In this document: positions 1 through 8,718 of the stretch, piece by piece
Position numbering within the stretch: position 1 is the stretch's first letter
Layout of the letters: each line of letters begins with the position of its first letter
Assembly: GCF_000165835.1 (NCBI RefSeq)
Contig: NC_014640.1
Location: 4,650,001 to 4,714,000, forward strand
Direction: 5' to 3'
Source: Achromobacter xylosoxidans A8
GTDB lineage: Bacteria > Pseudomonadota > Gammaproteobacteria > Burkholderiales > Burkholderiaceae_B
DNA length: 64,000 nucleotides
The notes under the pieces: generated by a model
What the model was told of the DNA's origin: nothing
The model's input: only the letters and a program-made list of their open reading frames with translations
Database searches by the model: none
Translations under genes and position numbers: made by a program

Positions 1-297
1 GTGGGCGGTCGAGACGCCCATCACCATGGTGTGGCCGTCGGTGGACTTGGCCGCCAGGTCGGCCGCCAGCGTATTGGATGCGCCGGGCTTGTTCTCCACC
101 ACCACGGTCTGCTTGAGCAGAGGACCCAGCTTGTCGGCCACCGCGCGCGCCATGGCGTCGGTGCCGCCGCCCGGGGCCGATCCCACCAGCAGGCGCAGGG
201 GCTTGTTGGGCCAGTCGGCGTTTTGCGCCTGGGCAGGCGCCAGGGCCGACAGGCACAGGGCGCCGGCCGCCATCGCGGCCAATAGCCGAGTCTTCAT
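1..297 (-). CDS. Bug/TctC-family periplasmic solute-binding protein (partial, N-terminal 99 codons)
   Basis: The reading frame starts with ATG at 297 and leaves the window at base 1, so only the N-terminus is present. The first ~24 residues are a Sec signal peptide (MKTRLLAAM, then a hydrophobic stretch ending ALAPAQA). Next come the features of tripartite tricarboxylate receptors: WPNKPLRLLVG, the glycine-rich APGGGTDAMAR loop, and VVVENKPGASNTLAA. These proteins bind carboxylates in the periplasm, and Alcaligenaceae carry very many copies. A LysR regulator is divergent across 127 bases and is likely its controller. The ligand cannot be read from this fragment. Confidence 0.9.
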   Translation of the reverse strand, partial: MKTRLLAAMAAGALCLSALAPAQAQNADWPNKPLRLLVGSAPGGGTDAMARAVADKLGPLLKQTVVVENKPGASNTLAADLAAKSTDGHTMVMGVSTAH

Positions 298-372
298 GGT
301 TGTCTCCTTGGTTGATGTTTTTTTGCCCTGGGACGGGCAATCTTTTATGGGTCCATCTTAGAAAGAAGCTTC

Positions 373-390
373 GTTTCCGTAAAATGAAAC
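373..390. promoter_or_regulatory. Candidate LysR operator, GTTTC-N8-GAAAC
   Basis: GTTTC at 373-377 and GAAAC at 386-390 form a perfect inverted repeat with an 8-base spacer. It contains a T-N11-A core (375-387), the usual LysR-box form. It lies between the divergent Bug receptor and LysR genes, 35 bases before the regulator's ATG. Assignment to this regulator is inferred from position. Confidence 0.5.
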
Positions 391-424
391 TTTTGCACCA
401 ATCGTTCACCTGAGGCGATCAATC

Positions 425-1357
425 ATGGAACGCGCCATCCACGTCCCCGCCCTGCTGGCCCGCCTGCGCATGCGGCAGATCGTCCTGCTGCTGGCGATCG
501 AAGAGCGCGGCACCCTGCGCGCGGCCGCCAGCCAGCTCAACATGACCCAGTCCGCCGCCAGCAAGATGCTGCACGAACTGGAGCTGGCCATCGGCCAGCC
601 GCTGTATGGCCGGGTCGGCCGCGGCCTGGCCCTGACCGCGGCCGGCGAGTGCGTGATGGGATACTTCCGGGGCATGCGCGGGACGGTCTCGTCGCTGGCC
701 CGCGAACTGGAGGAGCTGCGCCTGGGCAGCGCCGGCAAGCTGTTCATCGGCAGCATCATGGCGGCCTCGCCCGGCCACCTGACCGACGCCCTGCTGCGGC
801 TGAAGCAAACCTATCCGCTGCTGGCGGTGGAGATTTCCACCGGCACCAGCGACCTGCTGATCGGCCGCATGAACGAGGGCAAGCTGGACGTGGTGATCGG
901 CCGCATGCTGACACTCTCCGACAGCCAGTACGTCTTTCGCCCCATCGGCGACGAGGCCTTGTCGGTGATCGCGGCGGTGGACCATCCATTGGCCGGCCGC
1001 AAGCGCGTGGGCTTCGAGGCCATGCTGGCGTATCCCTGGGTGCTGCAGCCGCATGGCAGTCCTATGCGCGACGTGATCGAACAGGAGTTCCGTTCGCACA
1101 ACGCCGCCACACCCAAGGGACTGATCGAATCGGCCTCCATCCTGACCACCACCAACCTGGCGATGAAATCAACCATGCTGGGGGTGATACCGGAATCAGT
1201 GGCCAGCCGCTACGCGGCGCATGGCCTCCTGGCGATACTGCCCTACCAGATCCGGCAGAGCCTCACCGCCTTCGGCAGCATCGTGCCGCGGGACCGGCCG
1301 CTGAGCGCGGCCGCGCGTCATTTCGTAGGCCTGCTGCATGGCGACAAGACGGTTTGA
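425..1357 (+). CDS. LysR-family transcriptional regulator
   Basis: A 310-residue protein of normal LysR length. An N-terminal winged helix-turn-helix (about residues 13-72) contains GTLRAAASQLNMTQSAASKML, with the PLYGRVGRGLALTAAG wing. A LysR substrate-binding domain (about 95-300) follows, with LFIGSIMAAS and LDVVIGRM. Such proteins respond to small carboxylates or aromatics and usually control the divergent neighbour, here the Bug receptor. ATG at 425 is the first start in frame and sits just after the candidate operator. The effector is unknown. Confidence 0.93.
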   Translation: MERAIHVPALLARLRMRQIVLLLAIEERGTLRAAASQLNMTQSAASKMLHELELAIGQPLYGRVGRGLALTAAGECVMGYFRGMRGTVSSLARELEELRLGSAGKLFIGSIMAASPGHLTDALLRLKQTYPLLAVEISTGTSDLLIGRMNEGKLDVVIGRMLTLSDSQYVFRPIGDEALSVIAAVDHPLAGRKRVGFEAMLAYPWVLQPHGSPMRDVIEQEFRSHNAATPKGLIESASILTTTNLAMKSTMLGVIPESVASRYAAHGLLAILPYQIRQSLTAFGSIVPRDRPLSAAARHFVGLLHGDKTV

Positions 1358-1465
1358 GGCCGCGCAATGTAAAGGGGAAAACGGCCCCCGGCGCGGGGAA
1401 AAACAGGTCTGGCGCAGTACAATCGCGTGTTGCGCATCGCGCTTTTTTTTGATCGAGGTCCACAC

Positions 1466-1807
1466 GTGAGCGCATTGCCCGCCTGTCCCAAGTGCAAGTC
1501 CGAATACACCTATGAAGACGGCGCCCTCTACGTCTGCCCGGAATGCGCGCACGAATGGTCGTCGCAAGCCGCCGAGTCCTCCGACGAGGCGGCCAAGGTC
1601 TATCGCGATTCGGCCGGCAACGTGCTGCAGGACGGCGATACCGTCACCGTCATCAAGGACCTGAAGCTCAAGGGGTCGGGCGGCGTGATCAAGATGGGCA
1701 CCAAGGTCAAGGGCATCCGCCTGGTCGATAGCGACCACGACATCGACTGCAAGATCGACGGCTTCGGACCGATGAGCTTGAAGTCGGAGTTCGTGAAGAA
1801 GGTCTAG
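1466..1807 (+). CDS. yjdM: PhnA/YjdM-family zinc-ribbon protein
   Basis: With the GTG start at 1466 the protein has 113 residues, close to the usual ~111 for YjdM/PhnA. An N-terminal zinc ribbon has CPKC (C7, C10) and CPEC (C24, C27). The C-terminal PhnA domain is recognisable from [20 protein letters not shown] and [23 protein letters not shown] 1466 was chosen over an earlier in-frame ATG at 1427 because GAGG lies just upstream and it puts the zinc ribbon at the N-terminus. The family was once linked to phosphonate use, but that role is not established, and no phosphonate genes lie nearby. Confidence 0.9.
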   Translation: MSALPACPKCKSEYTYEDGALYVCPECAHEWSSQAAESSDEAAKVYRDSAGNVLQDGDTVTVIKDLKLKGSGGVIKMGTKVKGIRLVDSDHDIDCKIDGFGPMSLKSEFVKKV

Positions 1808-1841
1808 CAGCGCGGCGCGTGGTGGGTTGCGCGCGGTGGAG

Positions 1842-1862
1842 CTTCCGGGTTCTTGCCGGAAG
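1842..1862. terminator. Hairpin between convergent genes
   Basis: CTTCCGG (1842-1848) pairs perfectly with CCGGAAG (1856-1862) across a 7-base loop, between the convergent ends of the PhnA-like gene and the small membrane-protein gene. There is no clear U-run on either side, so a bidirectional terminator role is tentative. Confidence 0.4.
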
Positions 1863-1882
1863 TCTTGCGCGCCCTGCCCATC

Positions 1883-2119
1883 CTACAGATCCTCGGTTTC
1901 TTCCGGCTTGGGCATCAGGTACGCCGTCAGCGTGCTGGACAGTCCCGCCATCACCCATAGCACGAAGAAAGACACGGTATAGAACCCCGTGCGTCCCGTA
2001 GGGACGTGGCCGAAAATCGCCACGTCCAGCGGATCGATCAGGGCGAAGATCAGCGCGCTCCCCGCCGCGGCCGCCATGAACGACGGCCACAGGATCCACA
2101 TCAATGATCGCAAGCCCAT
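1883..2119 (-). CDS. Small two-helix membrane protein next to ccoG/fixH
   Basis: A 78-residue protein starting at ATG 2119 behind GGGAG. It has two hydrophobic segments (about residues 6-26, and 42-66 with VSFFVLWVMAGLSSTLTAYLM) and an acidic tail ending EETEDL. It begins 17 bases after fixH ends, so it is probably co-transcribed with the cbb3 accessory genes. I do not recognise a named family. A role in oxidase assembly is suggested only by position. Confidence 0.75.
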   Translation of the reverse strand: MGLRSLMWILWPSFMAAAAGSALIFALIDPLDVAIFGHVPTGRTGFYTVSFFVLWVMAGLSSTLTAYLMPKPEETEDL

Positions 2120-2135
2120 CTGTTGTTCTCCCGGG

Positions 2136-2345
2136 TTACGGATTGGCGCTGGGCGCAACCTGCTCGATGACCAGGCCGCGCTTGACCACGCCCTCCTGGA
2201 TCGGCTGGTTGCTGAAGTTCGAGAAGGCGAAGTAGATCGTGATGAAGCAGCCTATCATGGCCGCGAACGGGCCTGCCATCAGGATCCAGGGCCAGGGTTC
2301 GCGGTACCAGGGCTTGGCGGCTTTGGCGGATTGGGCGGGGTTCAT
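2136..2345 (-). CDS. ccoH: FixH/CcoH-family cbb3 oxidase assembly protein (short form)
   Basis: About 69 residues with one membrane segment (PWPWILMAGPFAAMIGCFITIYFAFSN split around residues 18-43), then the conserved region QEGVVKRGLVIEQ. The position directly behind ccoG is typical of FixH/CcoH, which takes part in cbb3 oxidase maturation. Two in-frame ATGs exist: 2351, very close to AAGGA, and 2345, at proper spacing from it. I chose 2345. Many FixH proteins are ~150 residues with a periplasmic domain; this one is essentially only the anchor. Confidence 0.8.
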   Translation of the reverse strand: MNPAQSAKAAKPWYREPWPWILMAGPFAAMIGCFITIYFAFSNFSNQPIQEGVVKRGLVIEQVAPSANP

Positions 2346-2365
2346 GGGCATGTCCTTTTCAATGC

Positions 2366-3856
<1,491 letters not shown>

Positions 3857-3887
3857 TTGCTGCTCCCTGCTGTAAGTCCAGTGATAT

Positions 3888-3912
3888 GGGGGCCGCGCCA
3901 GGCGCGGCCCCC
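3888..3912 (-). other. Long GC hairpin between ccoP and ccoG
   Basis: GGGGGCCGCGCC and GGCGCGGCCCCC flank a single A, so at least ten pairs can form around a CCAGG loop. It sits 20 bases after the ccoP stop and 31 before the ccoG start. No U-run follows on the minus strand, which favours mRNA processing, stabilisation or partial termination over a full stop. Confidence 0.55.
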
Positions 3913-3932
3913 GGACAAGCTCTGTAAAGCCT

Positions 3933-4883
3933 TTACTTCGTTGCCGTGGCCGGCGCGGCGCTCGCCGTCGCTTCGGGTTTGTTCGACAGGCCCCACACCC
4001 ATGCCGTCAGGATCTTGATCTGCTCGGGCGTCAGGATGTCGCCGTGCGCCGGCATGCGGTTATCGCGCCCATCCAGGATGGTCTTGACGATGGTGGCCTC
4101 GGAACTGCCGTAGAGCCAGACGTCGTCCGTCAAGTTGGGCGCGCCCAGCGCCTGATTGCCCTTGCCGTCGACACCGTGACAGGCCACGCAGTAATTGGCG
4201 AACTCGCGCTTGCCGCGGAACACGCGGACCGGATCGGCCGTCAGGTCCGACAGCGAACGCACGTATTGCGCGATGTCGCCAGCGGTCTTGGCGTCGATCG
4301 CGGCCTTCCACGGCGGCATGACGCCGATACGGCCCTGCGTGATGGTCTGCGTGATGGCTTCAGGCGAACCGCCATGCAGCCAGTCGCCGTCGGCCAGGTT
4401 GGGGAAGCTGGGTCCGCCCTTGGCGTCCGAGCCATGGCATTGCGCGCAGGTGTTCAGGAACAGGCGCTGGCCGATTTCGCGGGCGCCCGGATCCTGGGCG
4501 ATCTGCGGAATGTCCATGGTTTCGAAGCGCGCGTAGATCGGGCGTACGGCCTCGGCCATCTTGGCCTGCTGCCTGGCCACTTCTTCCGTGCTGCTGTAGC
4601 CCAGCTGGCCCTTGTATTCGCCCAGGCCCGGCATGAAGAACAGGTAGCCCAGGGCGAAGGCGCAGGCCAGCAGGTACATCCAGGTCCACCAGCCCGGCAC
4701 CGGGTTGTTCAGCTCGGTCAGGTCGCCGTCCCAGACGTGACCCGTGTCCTCGACCTTGCCATTGGCTGGCTTGGTGCTGAGCCAGCGGCGCTGCGTGTAC
4801 AGCAGCCAGACGCACCAGACCACGCCGCCCACGGCGACGATCGAGATAAAATACCCCCAGAAGCCATTGACGAAATCGCTCAT
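3933..4883 (-). CDS. ccoP: cbb3 cytochrome c oxidase subunit III, di-haem CcoP
   Basis: A 316-residue di-haem cytochrome c anchored by two helices (about residues 10-30 and 68-85). Haem-binding motifs are CAQCH (146-150) and CVACH (232-236), with likely axial methionines in GVMPPW and NRMPAHG. CcoP passes electrons from periplasmic cytochromes c to the oxidase core. The start overlaps the ccoQ stop as ATGA, indicating translational coupling. The last ~15 residues are an Ala/Thr-rich tail. Confidence 0.97.
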   Translation of the reverse strand: MSDFVNGFWGYFISIVAVGGVVWCVWLLYTQRRWLSTKPANGKVEDTGHVWDGDLTELNNPVPGWWTWMYLLACAFALGYLFFMPGLGEYKGQLGYSSTEEVARQQAKMAEAVRPIYARFETMDIPQIAQDPGAREIGQRLFLNTCAQCHGSDAKGGPSFPNLADGDWLHGGSPEAITQTITQGRIGVMPPWKAAIDAKTAGDIAQYVRSLSDLTADPVRVFRGKREFANYCVACHGVDGKGNQALGAPNLTDDVWLYGSSEATIVKTILDGRDNRMPAHGDILTPEQIKILTAWVWGLSNKPEATASAAPATATK

Positions 4884-5056
4884 GACCGATTCGCTCCATC
4901 TTGTTGTCCCTGCCCGAACTCATCGGGCAGTGCGAACGGCAGCATGGCCGATTCGCGGTTGGCGCTCTGGCGGCCGCGCGAGCAGGCCCACCAGACGATG
5001 CCGAAGAAAGTTGCCATCGAGATGGCGGTGACGATTGCGCTCAGGTAGCCCAGCAT
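4880..5056 (-). CDS. ccoQ: cbb3 oxidase small subunit CcoQ
   Basis: A 58-residue protein with one membrane helix (LGYLSAIVTAISMATFFGIV, about 2-21) and the FixQ/CcoQ signature WWACSRGR, then a soluble tail with LPFALPDE. It lies between ccoO (2-base gap) and ccoP (4-base overlap), the normal position. CcoQ stabilises the CcoNOP complex. Confidence 0.93.
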   Translation of the reverse strand: MLGYLSAIVTAISMATFFGIVWWACSRGRQSANRESAMLPFALPDEFGQGQQDGANRS

Positions 5057-5058
5057 GA

Positions 5059-5790
5059 TCAGCCTCCCGCGGCCGCGGGCGCGGCGGCTTGAGTGGCGGG
5101 CTGCGCGGCGGACTGGGCCGCCTTCTTGGCCGCTTCCGCCTGCTTGGCCTGTTCGGCCTGCTTGGCCTTGCGCACGCCCACGCCCAACCCTTGCAGGTAG
5201 GCGACCAGCGCGTCTTCCTCGGTCTTGCCTTCGATGGCCTGGGGCGCCGCCGAGATTTCCTCGTCCGTGTAGGGCACGCCCAGCTTGCGCAGGGCGCGCA
5301 TGCGGGCGCTCACGTTCTCGCCGGTGATGACGGTCTTTTCCAGCCAGGGATAGGCCGGCATGTTGGACTCCGGCACCACCTTGCGCGGATCGCGCAGGTG
5401 GATGCGGTGCCAGTCGTCGGAGTAGCGCTCGCCCACGCGCGCCAGGTCGGGACCGGTGCGCTTGGAGCCCCACAGGAACGGATGGTCGAACACCGATTCG
5501 GCGGCGATCGAATACGACCCGTAGCGCTGCACTTCGGCCGCCAGCACCCGCACCTGCTGCGAGTGGCAACCGACGCAGCCTTCGCGGATGTAGACGTCGC
5601 GGCCCATCAGGCGCAGCGGGCTGTAGGGTTCGACGCCCGCGACGGGCTGGGTCGTGCTGTGCTGGAAGAACAGCGGCACGATCTGGACCAGGCCCGCGAA
5701 GGACACCACCAGGATGCTGGCGATGATCATCCAGCCGATGTTCTTCTCGAGCGTCTGGTGGGAAAAGAAACCAGATTTCTTGTTGGCCAT
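5059..5790 (-). CDS. ccoO: cbb3 cytochrome c oxidase subunit II, mono-haem CcoO
   Basis: A 243-residue protein with an N-terminal anchor (about 19-41) and one haem c motif, CVGCH (72-76), in the family context [15 protein letters not shown]. Conserved downstream blocks include [30 protein letters not shown] and NMPAYPWL. The last ~38 residues ([17 protein letters not shown], then Ala/Gln/Pro) form a low-complexity charged tail beyond the usual CcoO core. The gene begins 10 bases after the ccoN stop. Confidence 0.97.
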   Translation of the reverse strand: MANKKSGFFSHQTLEKNIGWMIIASILVVSFAGLVQIVPLFFQHSTTQPVAGVEPYSPLRLMGRDVYIREGCVGCHSQQVRVLAAEVQRYGSYSIAAESVFDHPFLWGSKRTGPDLARVGERYSDDWHRIHLRDPRKVVPESNMPAYPWLEKTVITGENVSARMRALRKLGVPYTDEEISAAPQAIEGKTEEDALVAYLQGLGVGVRKAKQAEQAKQAEAAKKAAQSAAQPATQAAAPAAAGG

Positions 5791-5800
5791 GATGTCCTCG

Positions 5801-7288
5801 TCAAACAGTGGCCGGCGCGGCGGTCACGGGGACCGGCTGGCGTGCGGCATGGGGATCGTCTTGCGGAATGGCGGGGTTGACCGGCTGCGCGCCGCGCACC
5901 GTCATCCACACGTTCCAGGCCATGACGAAAACCCCCGACAGGAACAAGGTGCCACCCAGCAAACGGATCAGGTAGTACGGGACGCGCGTCTTCAGTTCTT
6001 CCACGAAGCTGTAGACCAGGGTGCCGTCGCTGGCGGTATCACGCCACATCAGGCCCTGCTGCACGCCGGCGATCCACATGGCGGCGATGTACAGCACCAC
6101 GCCGATGGTCGCGATCCAGAAGTGCAGTTCGATGGCCTTGACGCTGTACATCTTTTCGCGGCCATACAGGCGCGGGATCAGGTAGTAGAGCGAGCCGAAG
6201 GAGATCATGGCGACCCAGCCCAGCGCGCCCGAGTGCACGTGGCCGATGGTCCAGTCCGTGTAATGCGACAGCGCGTTGACCGTGCGGATCGACATCATCG
6301 AACCTTCGAAGGTCGACATGCCGTAGAACGACAGCGCCGTCACCATGAACTTCAGGATCGGATCGGTGCGCAGCTTGTACCAGGCGCCCTGCAAGGTCAT
6401 GATGCCGTTGATCATGCCGCCCCAGGACGGCGCCAGCAGGATCAGCGAGAAGGTCATGCCCAGCGACTGGGTCCAGTCCGGCAGCGAGGTGTACAGCAGA
6501 TGGTGCGGGCCCGCCCACATGTAGGTGAAAGCCAGCGCCCAGAAGTGGACGATGGACAGGCGGTAGGAATAGATGGGACGGCCGGCCTGCTTGGGCACGA
6601 AGTAATACATCATGCCGAGGAAGCTGGTAGTCAGGAAGAAGCCCACCGCGTTGTGGCCGTACCACCACTGCACCATGGCGTCCTGCACGCCGGAGTAGGC
6701 GGAATAGGACTTCCACAGCGACACCGGCATCTCGATGTTATTGAAGATGTGCAGGATGGCGATGGTCAGGATGTACGAGCCGAAGAACCAGTTGGCCACG
6801 TAGATGTGCTTGGAACGGCGCTTGATGATGGTGCCGAAGAACACGATGGCATAGGCCACCCAGACCAGGGTGATCAGGATGTCGATGGGCCATTCCAGTT
6901 CAGCGTATTCCTTGCTGCTGGTGAAGCCCATGGGCAAGGTGATGGCGGCGGCGACGATGACGATCTGCCAGCCCCAGAACGTGAACGCGGCCAGCGGGCC
7001 GCAGAACAGGCGCGCCTGACAGGTGCGCTGGACCACGTAGTACGAGGTCGTGAACAGCGCGCTGCCGCCAAAGGCGAAAATCACCGCGTTGGTGTGCAGC
7101 GGGCGCAGGCGGCCATAGCTCAGCCATGCGGTGTCAAAGTTCAGCTGCGGCCAGATAAGCTGCGCAGCGAGAAAAACGCCCACAGCCATGCCAACGATGC
7201 CCCACACTACCGTCATGAGCGCGAACTGCCTCACGATCTTGTAGTTGAAGGTGTCGGCCTTGCTTGCGATTGCGGCGCAATCGTTCAT
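5801..7288 (-). CDS. ccoN: cbb3 cytochrome c oxidase subunit I, CcoN
   Basis: The catalytic haem-copper subunit, 495 residues from ATG 7288, which has GGGGAAGGG just upstream; an earlier in-frame ATG at 7327 lacks this. Twelve or more helices are evident. Ligand blocks include [14 protein letters not shown], the Cu(B) region [33 protein letters not shown] and the haem region [15 protein letters not shown]. It reduces O2 with high affinity and pumps protons. The operon order ccoN-ccoO-ccoQ-ccoP is standard, and an FNR/ANR-type box lies 67 bases upstream. Confidence 0.97.
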   Translation of the reverse strand: MNDCAAIASKADTFNYKIVRQFALMTVVWGIVGMAVGVFLAAQLIWPQLNFDTAWLSYGRLRPLHTNAVIFAFGGSALFTTSYYVVQRTCQARLFCGPLAAFTFWGWQIVIVAAAITLPMGFTSSKEYAELEWPIDILITLVWVAYAIVFFGTIIKRRSKHIYVANWFFGSYILTIAILHIFNNIEMPVSLWKSYSAYSGVQDAMVQWWYGHNAVGFFLTTSFLGMMYYFVPKQAGRPIYSYRLSIVHFWALAFTYMWAGPHHLLYTSLPDWTQSLGMTFSLILLAPSWGGMINGIMTLQGAWYKLRTDPILKFMVTALSFYGMSTFEGSMMSIRTVNALSHYTDWTIGHVHSGALGWVAMISFGSLYYLIPRLYGREKMYSVKAIELHFWIATIGVVLYIAAMWIAGVQQGLMWRDTASDGTLVYSFVEELKTRVPYYLIRLLGGTLFLSGVFVMAWNVWMTVRGAQPVNPAIPQDDPHAARQPVPVTAAPATV

Positions 7289-7354
7289 CGCCCTTCCCCT
7301 AAAGTAACAAATAGCTCCAGACTGCAATGATGGGACTAGTCACAAGGGGCAGCG

Positions 7355-7368
7355 TTGATCTGGATCAA
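7355..7368 (-). promoter_or_regulatory. FNR/ANR-type box upstream of ccoN
   Basis: TTGAT-CTGG-ATCAA is a perfect match to the FNR/ANR consensus TTGAT-N4-ATCAA. Its centre (7361.5) is 73 bases before the ccoN ATG. A class II site at -41.5 would put the start of transcription near 7320, and CATCAT (7332-7327 on the minus strand) is at the right place for a -10. Low-oxygen activation of ccoNOQP is therefore likely. Confidence 0.88.
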
Positions 7369-7424
7369 GCATCTGGCTGCGCGCAGGGGAACGCGGCGCC
7401 GGCGCAACGGGTCCAGGCGCGAAA

Positions 7425-7601
7425 TCAAACGCGGCGTTCAGCCGCGCGGCTGGCGGGTCCGCTGTCGTCATCGAGCAGGATGGCGCGACCCGCGTCGTCG
7501 GTGTCGTCGTACTGGCCGTTGAAAACGGCCCACCACAGCGACACCCCGATGGCCAGCACGAACAGCAGGGACAAGGGCAGCAGCAGATAGAGGATGGTCA
7601 T
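7425..7601 (-). CDS. ccoS: cbb3 oxidase maturation protein CcoS
   Basis: A 58-residue protein with one N-terminal helix (ILYLLLPLSLLFVLAIGVSLW) followed by the CcoS/FixS hallmark WWAVFNGQYDD and AGRAILLDDD. CcoS is needed for haem and copper incorporation into cbb3 oxidase. The start overlaps the stop of the upstream truncated ccoI as ATGA, so the two are translationally coupled. Confidence 0.93.
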   Translation of the reverse strand: MTILYLLLPLSLLFVLAIGVSLWWAVFNGQYDDTDDAGRAILLDDDSGPASRAAERRV

Positions 7602-8572
7602 TGCGCCGCTTCCAGCGCGGCGGCGGGCGCTGGCGCACCAGACCAGTCGCGGCGGCAAAGGCGCCACGAGTTGTAGGCCACCGCCAGCGAGGACACCAGC
7701 ATGGTGATCGCGGCCAGCCACGGCGTGACCCAGCCGATCAGCGCCAGCGGCGTCATCAGCAGATGCCAGATCAGCGAACCGTACAGGTTCTGGCGCGCGC
7801 GGCGGCGCGCCTCGCCCAACAGCTCATCCAGCGCCGCGTCGGGCATGTGGGGATGGGCGGCCAGCGCCGAATGGGCGGAGGCCATGGCGGTGGGCACCGC
7901 CATCGACATGGCGCAGGGACAGCTCATCACCAAGAGCGCCACCATCACCGGGATGCTGTGCGCCGGATCGATGTAGGCCCAGGCGGCCGCTGCGGCCAGG
8001 GCCAGCGCGACCTGGGCCATGACGAAGCGCGAGGCCAGCCGGTCGGCGCGCGCGCCCAGGTCCAGACGCTGCGCCTCCACGCGCTCGTGGCGCGATCCGC
8101 CCGCCGCGCCGCCGAAGGACTGGCGGGCGCACAGTTCCAGGTAGCGCGCGGTCAGCAGAAAGGCCACGAACATCGTGACCGAGTCGAAGTACACCTCGCC
8201 CCGCCCCGTATAGGTGGCGTGGACGCTGGGTATGAAGGCGGCGACGATGCCCAGGGCCACCGGCACGTCCATGCCGGCGCGGCCGTGGCGCAGGTTGTCG
8301 CCCGCGTGGCGCCAGATCGGCCAGGCCGAATACACCACCACCGGCACGGTCAGCGCGAAGCTGGCCCAGTTCATCAGCACGATGGCCCAGTCCAGCGTTT
8401 CCAGCGCATCGGCGGGCATGCTTTCGTGCCGCAGGTAGCCGGGCCAGGCGAACATCATCACCTGCATCATCGCCAGCCACGCCAGCGACAGGCGCACCAG
8501 CGCATGGCGGCGCTGCTGGCGGTCGGCGTCGGACAGGCTGGCCGGGACGGCGAAGATCGATTTTGCTCGCAT
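7598..8572 (-). CDS. ccoI: CcoI-like P1B-ATPase remnant: eight membrane helices, no HMA, actuator, P or N domain
   Basis: Only 324 residues against 700-800 for CcoI/FixI. All eight helices of the family can be placed: about 24-45, 60-86, 102-120, 130-149, 183-201, 207-232, 263-283 and 285-306. The copper motif CPC (218-220, MSCPCAMSMAVPTAM) and the terminal TPWLAAITMLVSSLAVAYNSWRL block are kept. The N-terminal metal-binding domain is missing. The actuator loop after helix 4 is cut to ~30 residues with no TGE. The loop after CPC is cut to ~28 residues with no DKTGT, so no phosphorylation or ATP site remains. It overlaps ccoS by four bases. A copper-channel or scaffold role is inferred; a degenerate relic is the alternative. 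Confidence 0.85.
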   Translation of the reverse strand: MRAKSIFAVPASLSDADRQQRRHALVRLSLAWLAMMQVMMFAWPGYLRHESMPADALETLDWAIVLMNWASFALTVPVVVYSAWPIWRHAGDNLRHGRAGMDVPVALGIVAAFIPSVHATYTGRGEVYFDSVTMFVAFLLTARYLELCARQSFGGAAGGSRHERVEAQRLDLGARADRLASRFVMAQVALALAAAAAWAYIDPAHSIPVMVALLVMSCPCAMSMAVPTAMASAHSALAAHPHMPDAALDELLGEARRRARQNLYGSLIWHLLMTPLALIGWVTPWLAAITMLVSSLAVAYNSWRLCRRDWSGAPAPAAALEAAQ

Positions 8573-8606
8573 GCGCCGATGTTACTCAGCGCGTTACAAG
8601 ACTGCC

Positions 8607-8620
8607 TTGATCTGGATCAA
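8607..8620 (-). promoter_or_regulatory. FNR/ANR-type box upstream of the ccoI remnant
   Basis: TTGAT-CTGG-ATCAA, identical over all 14 bases to the site before ccoN. Its centre is at 8613.5. A good -10 (TAACAT, 8584-8579 on the minus strand) follows at class II spacing, and the predicted transcription start then falls on the A of the ccoI ATG (8572). Confidence 0.85.
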
Positions 8621-8680
8621 GGCGGGTCCGGCCGGTTTGCCCCGGCAACGCGGACGGGCTCGGCGCCGCCCGGATTGGAG

Positions 8681-8705
8681 GAGCCCGGCTCTGGGGGCCG
8701 GGCTC
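8681..8705 (-). terminator. Hairpin downstream of bioA
   Basis: GAGCCCGGC (8681-8689) and GCCGGGCTC (8697-8705) form a nine-pair stem with a 7-base loop, 14 bases after the bioA stop. There is no U-run, so termination strength is uncertain. Confidence 0.5.
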
Positions 8706-8718
8706 GGGAGCGCCTGGC

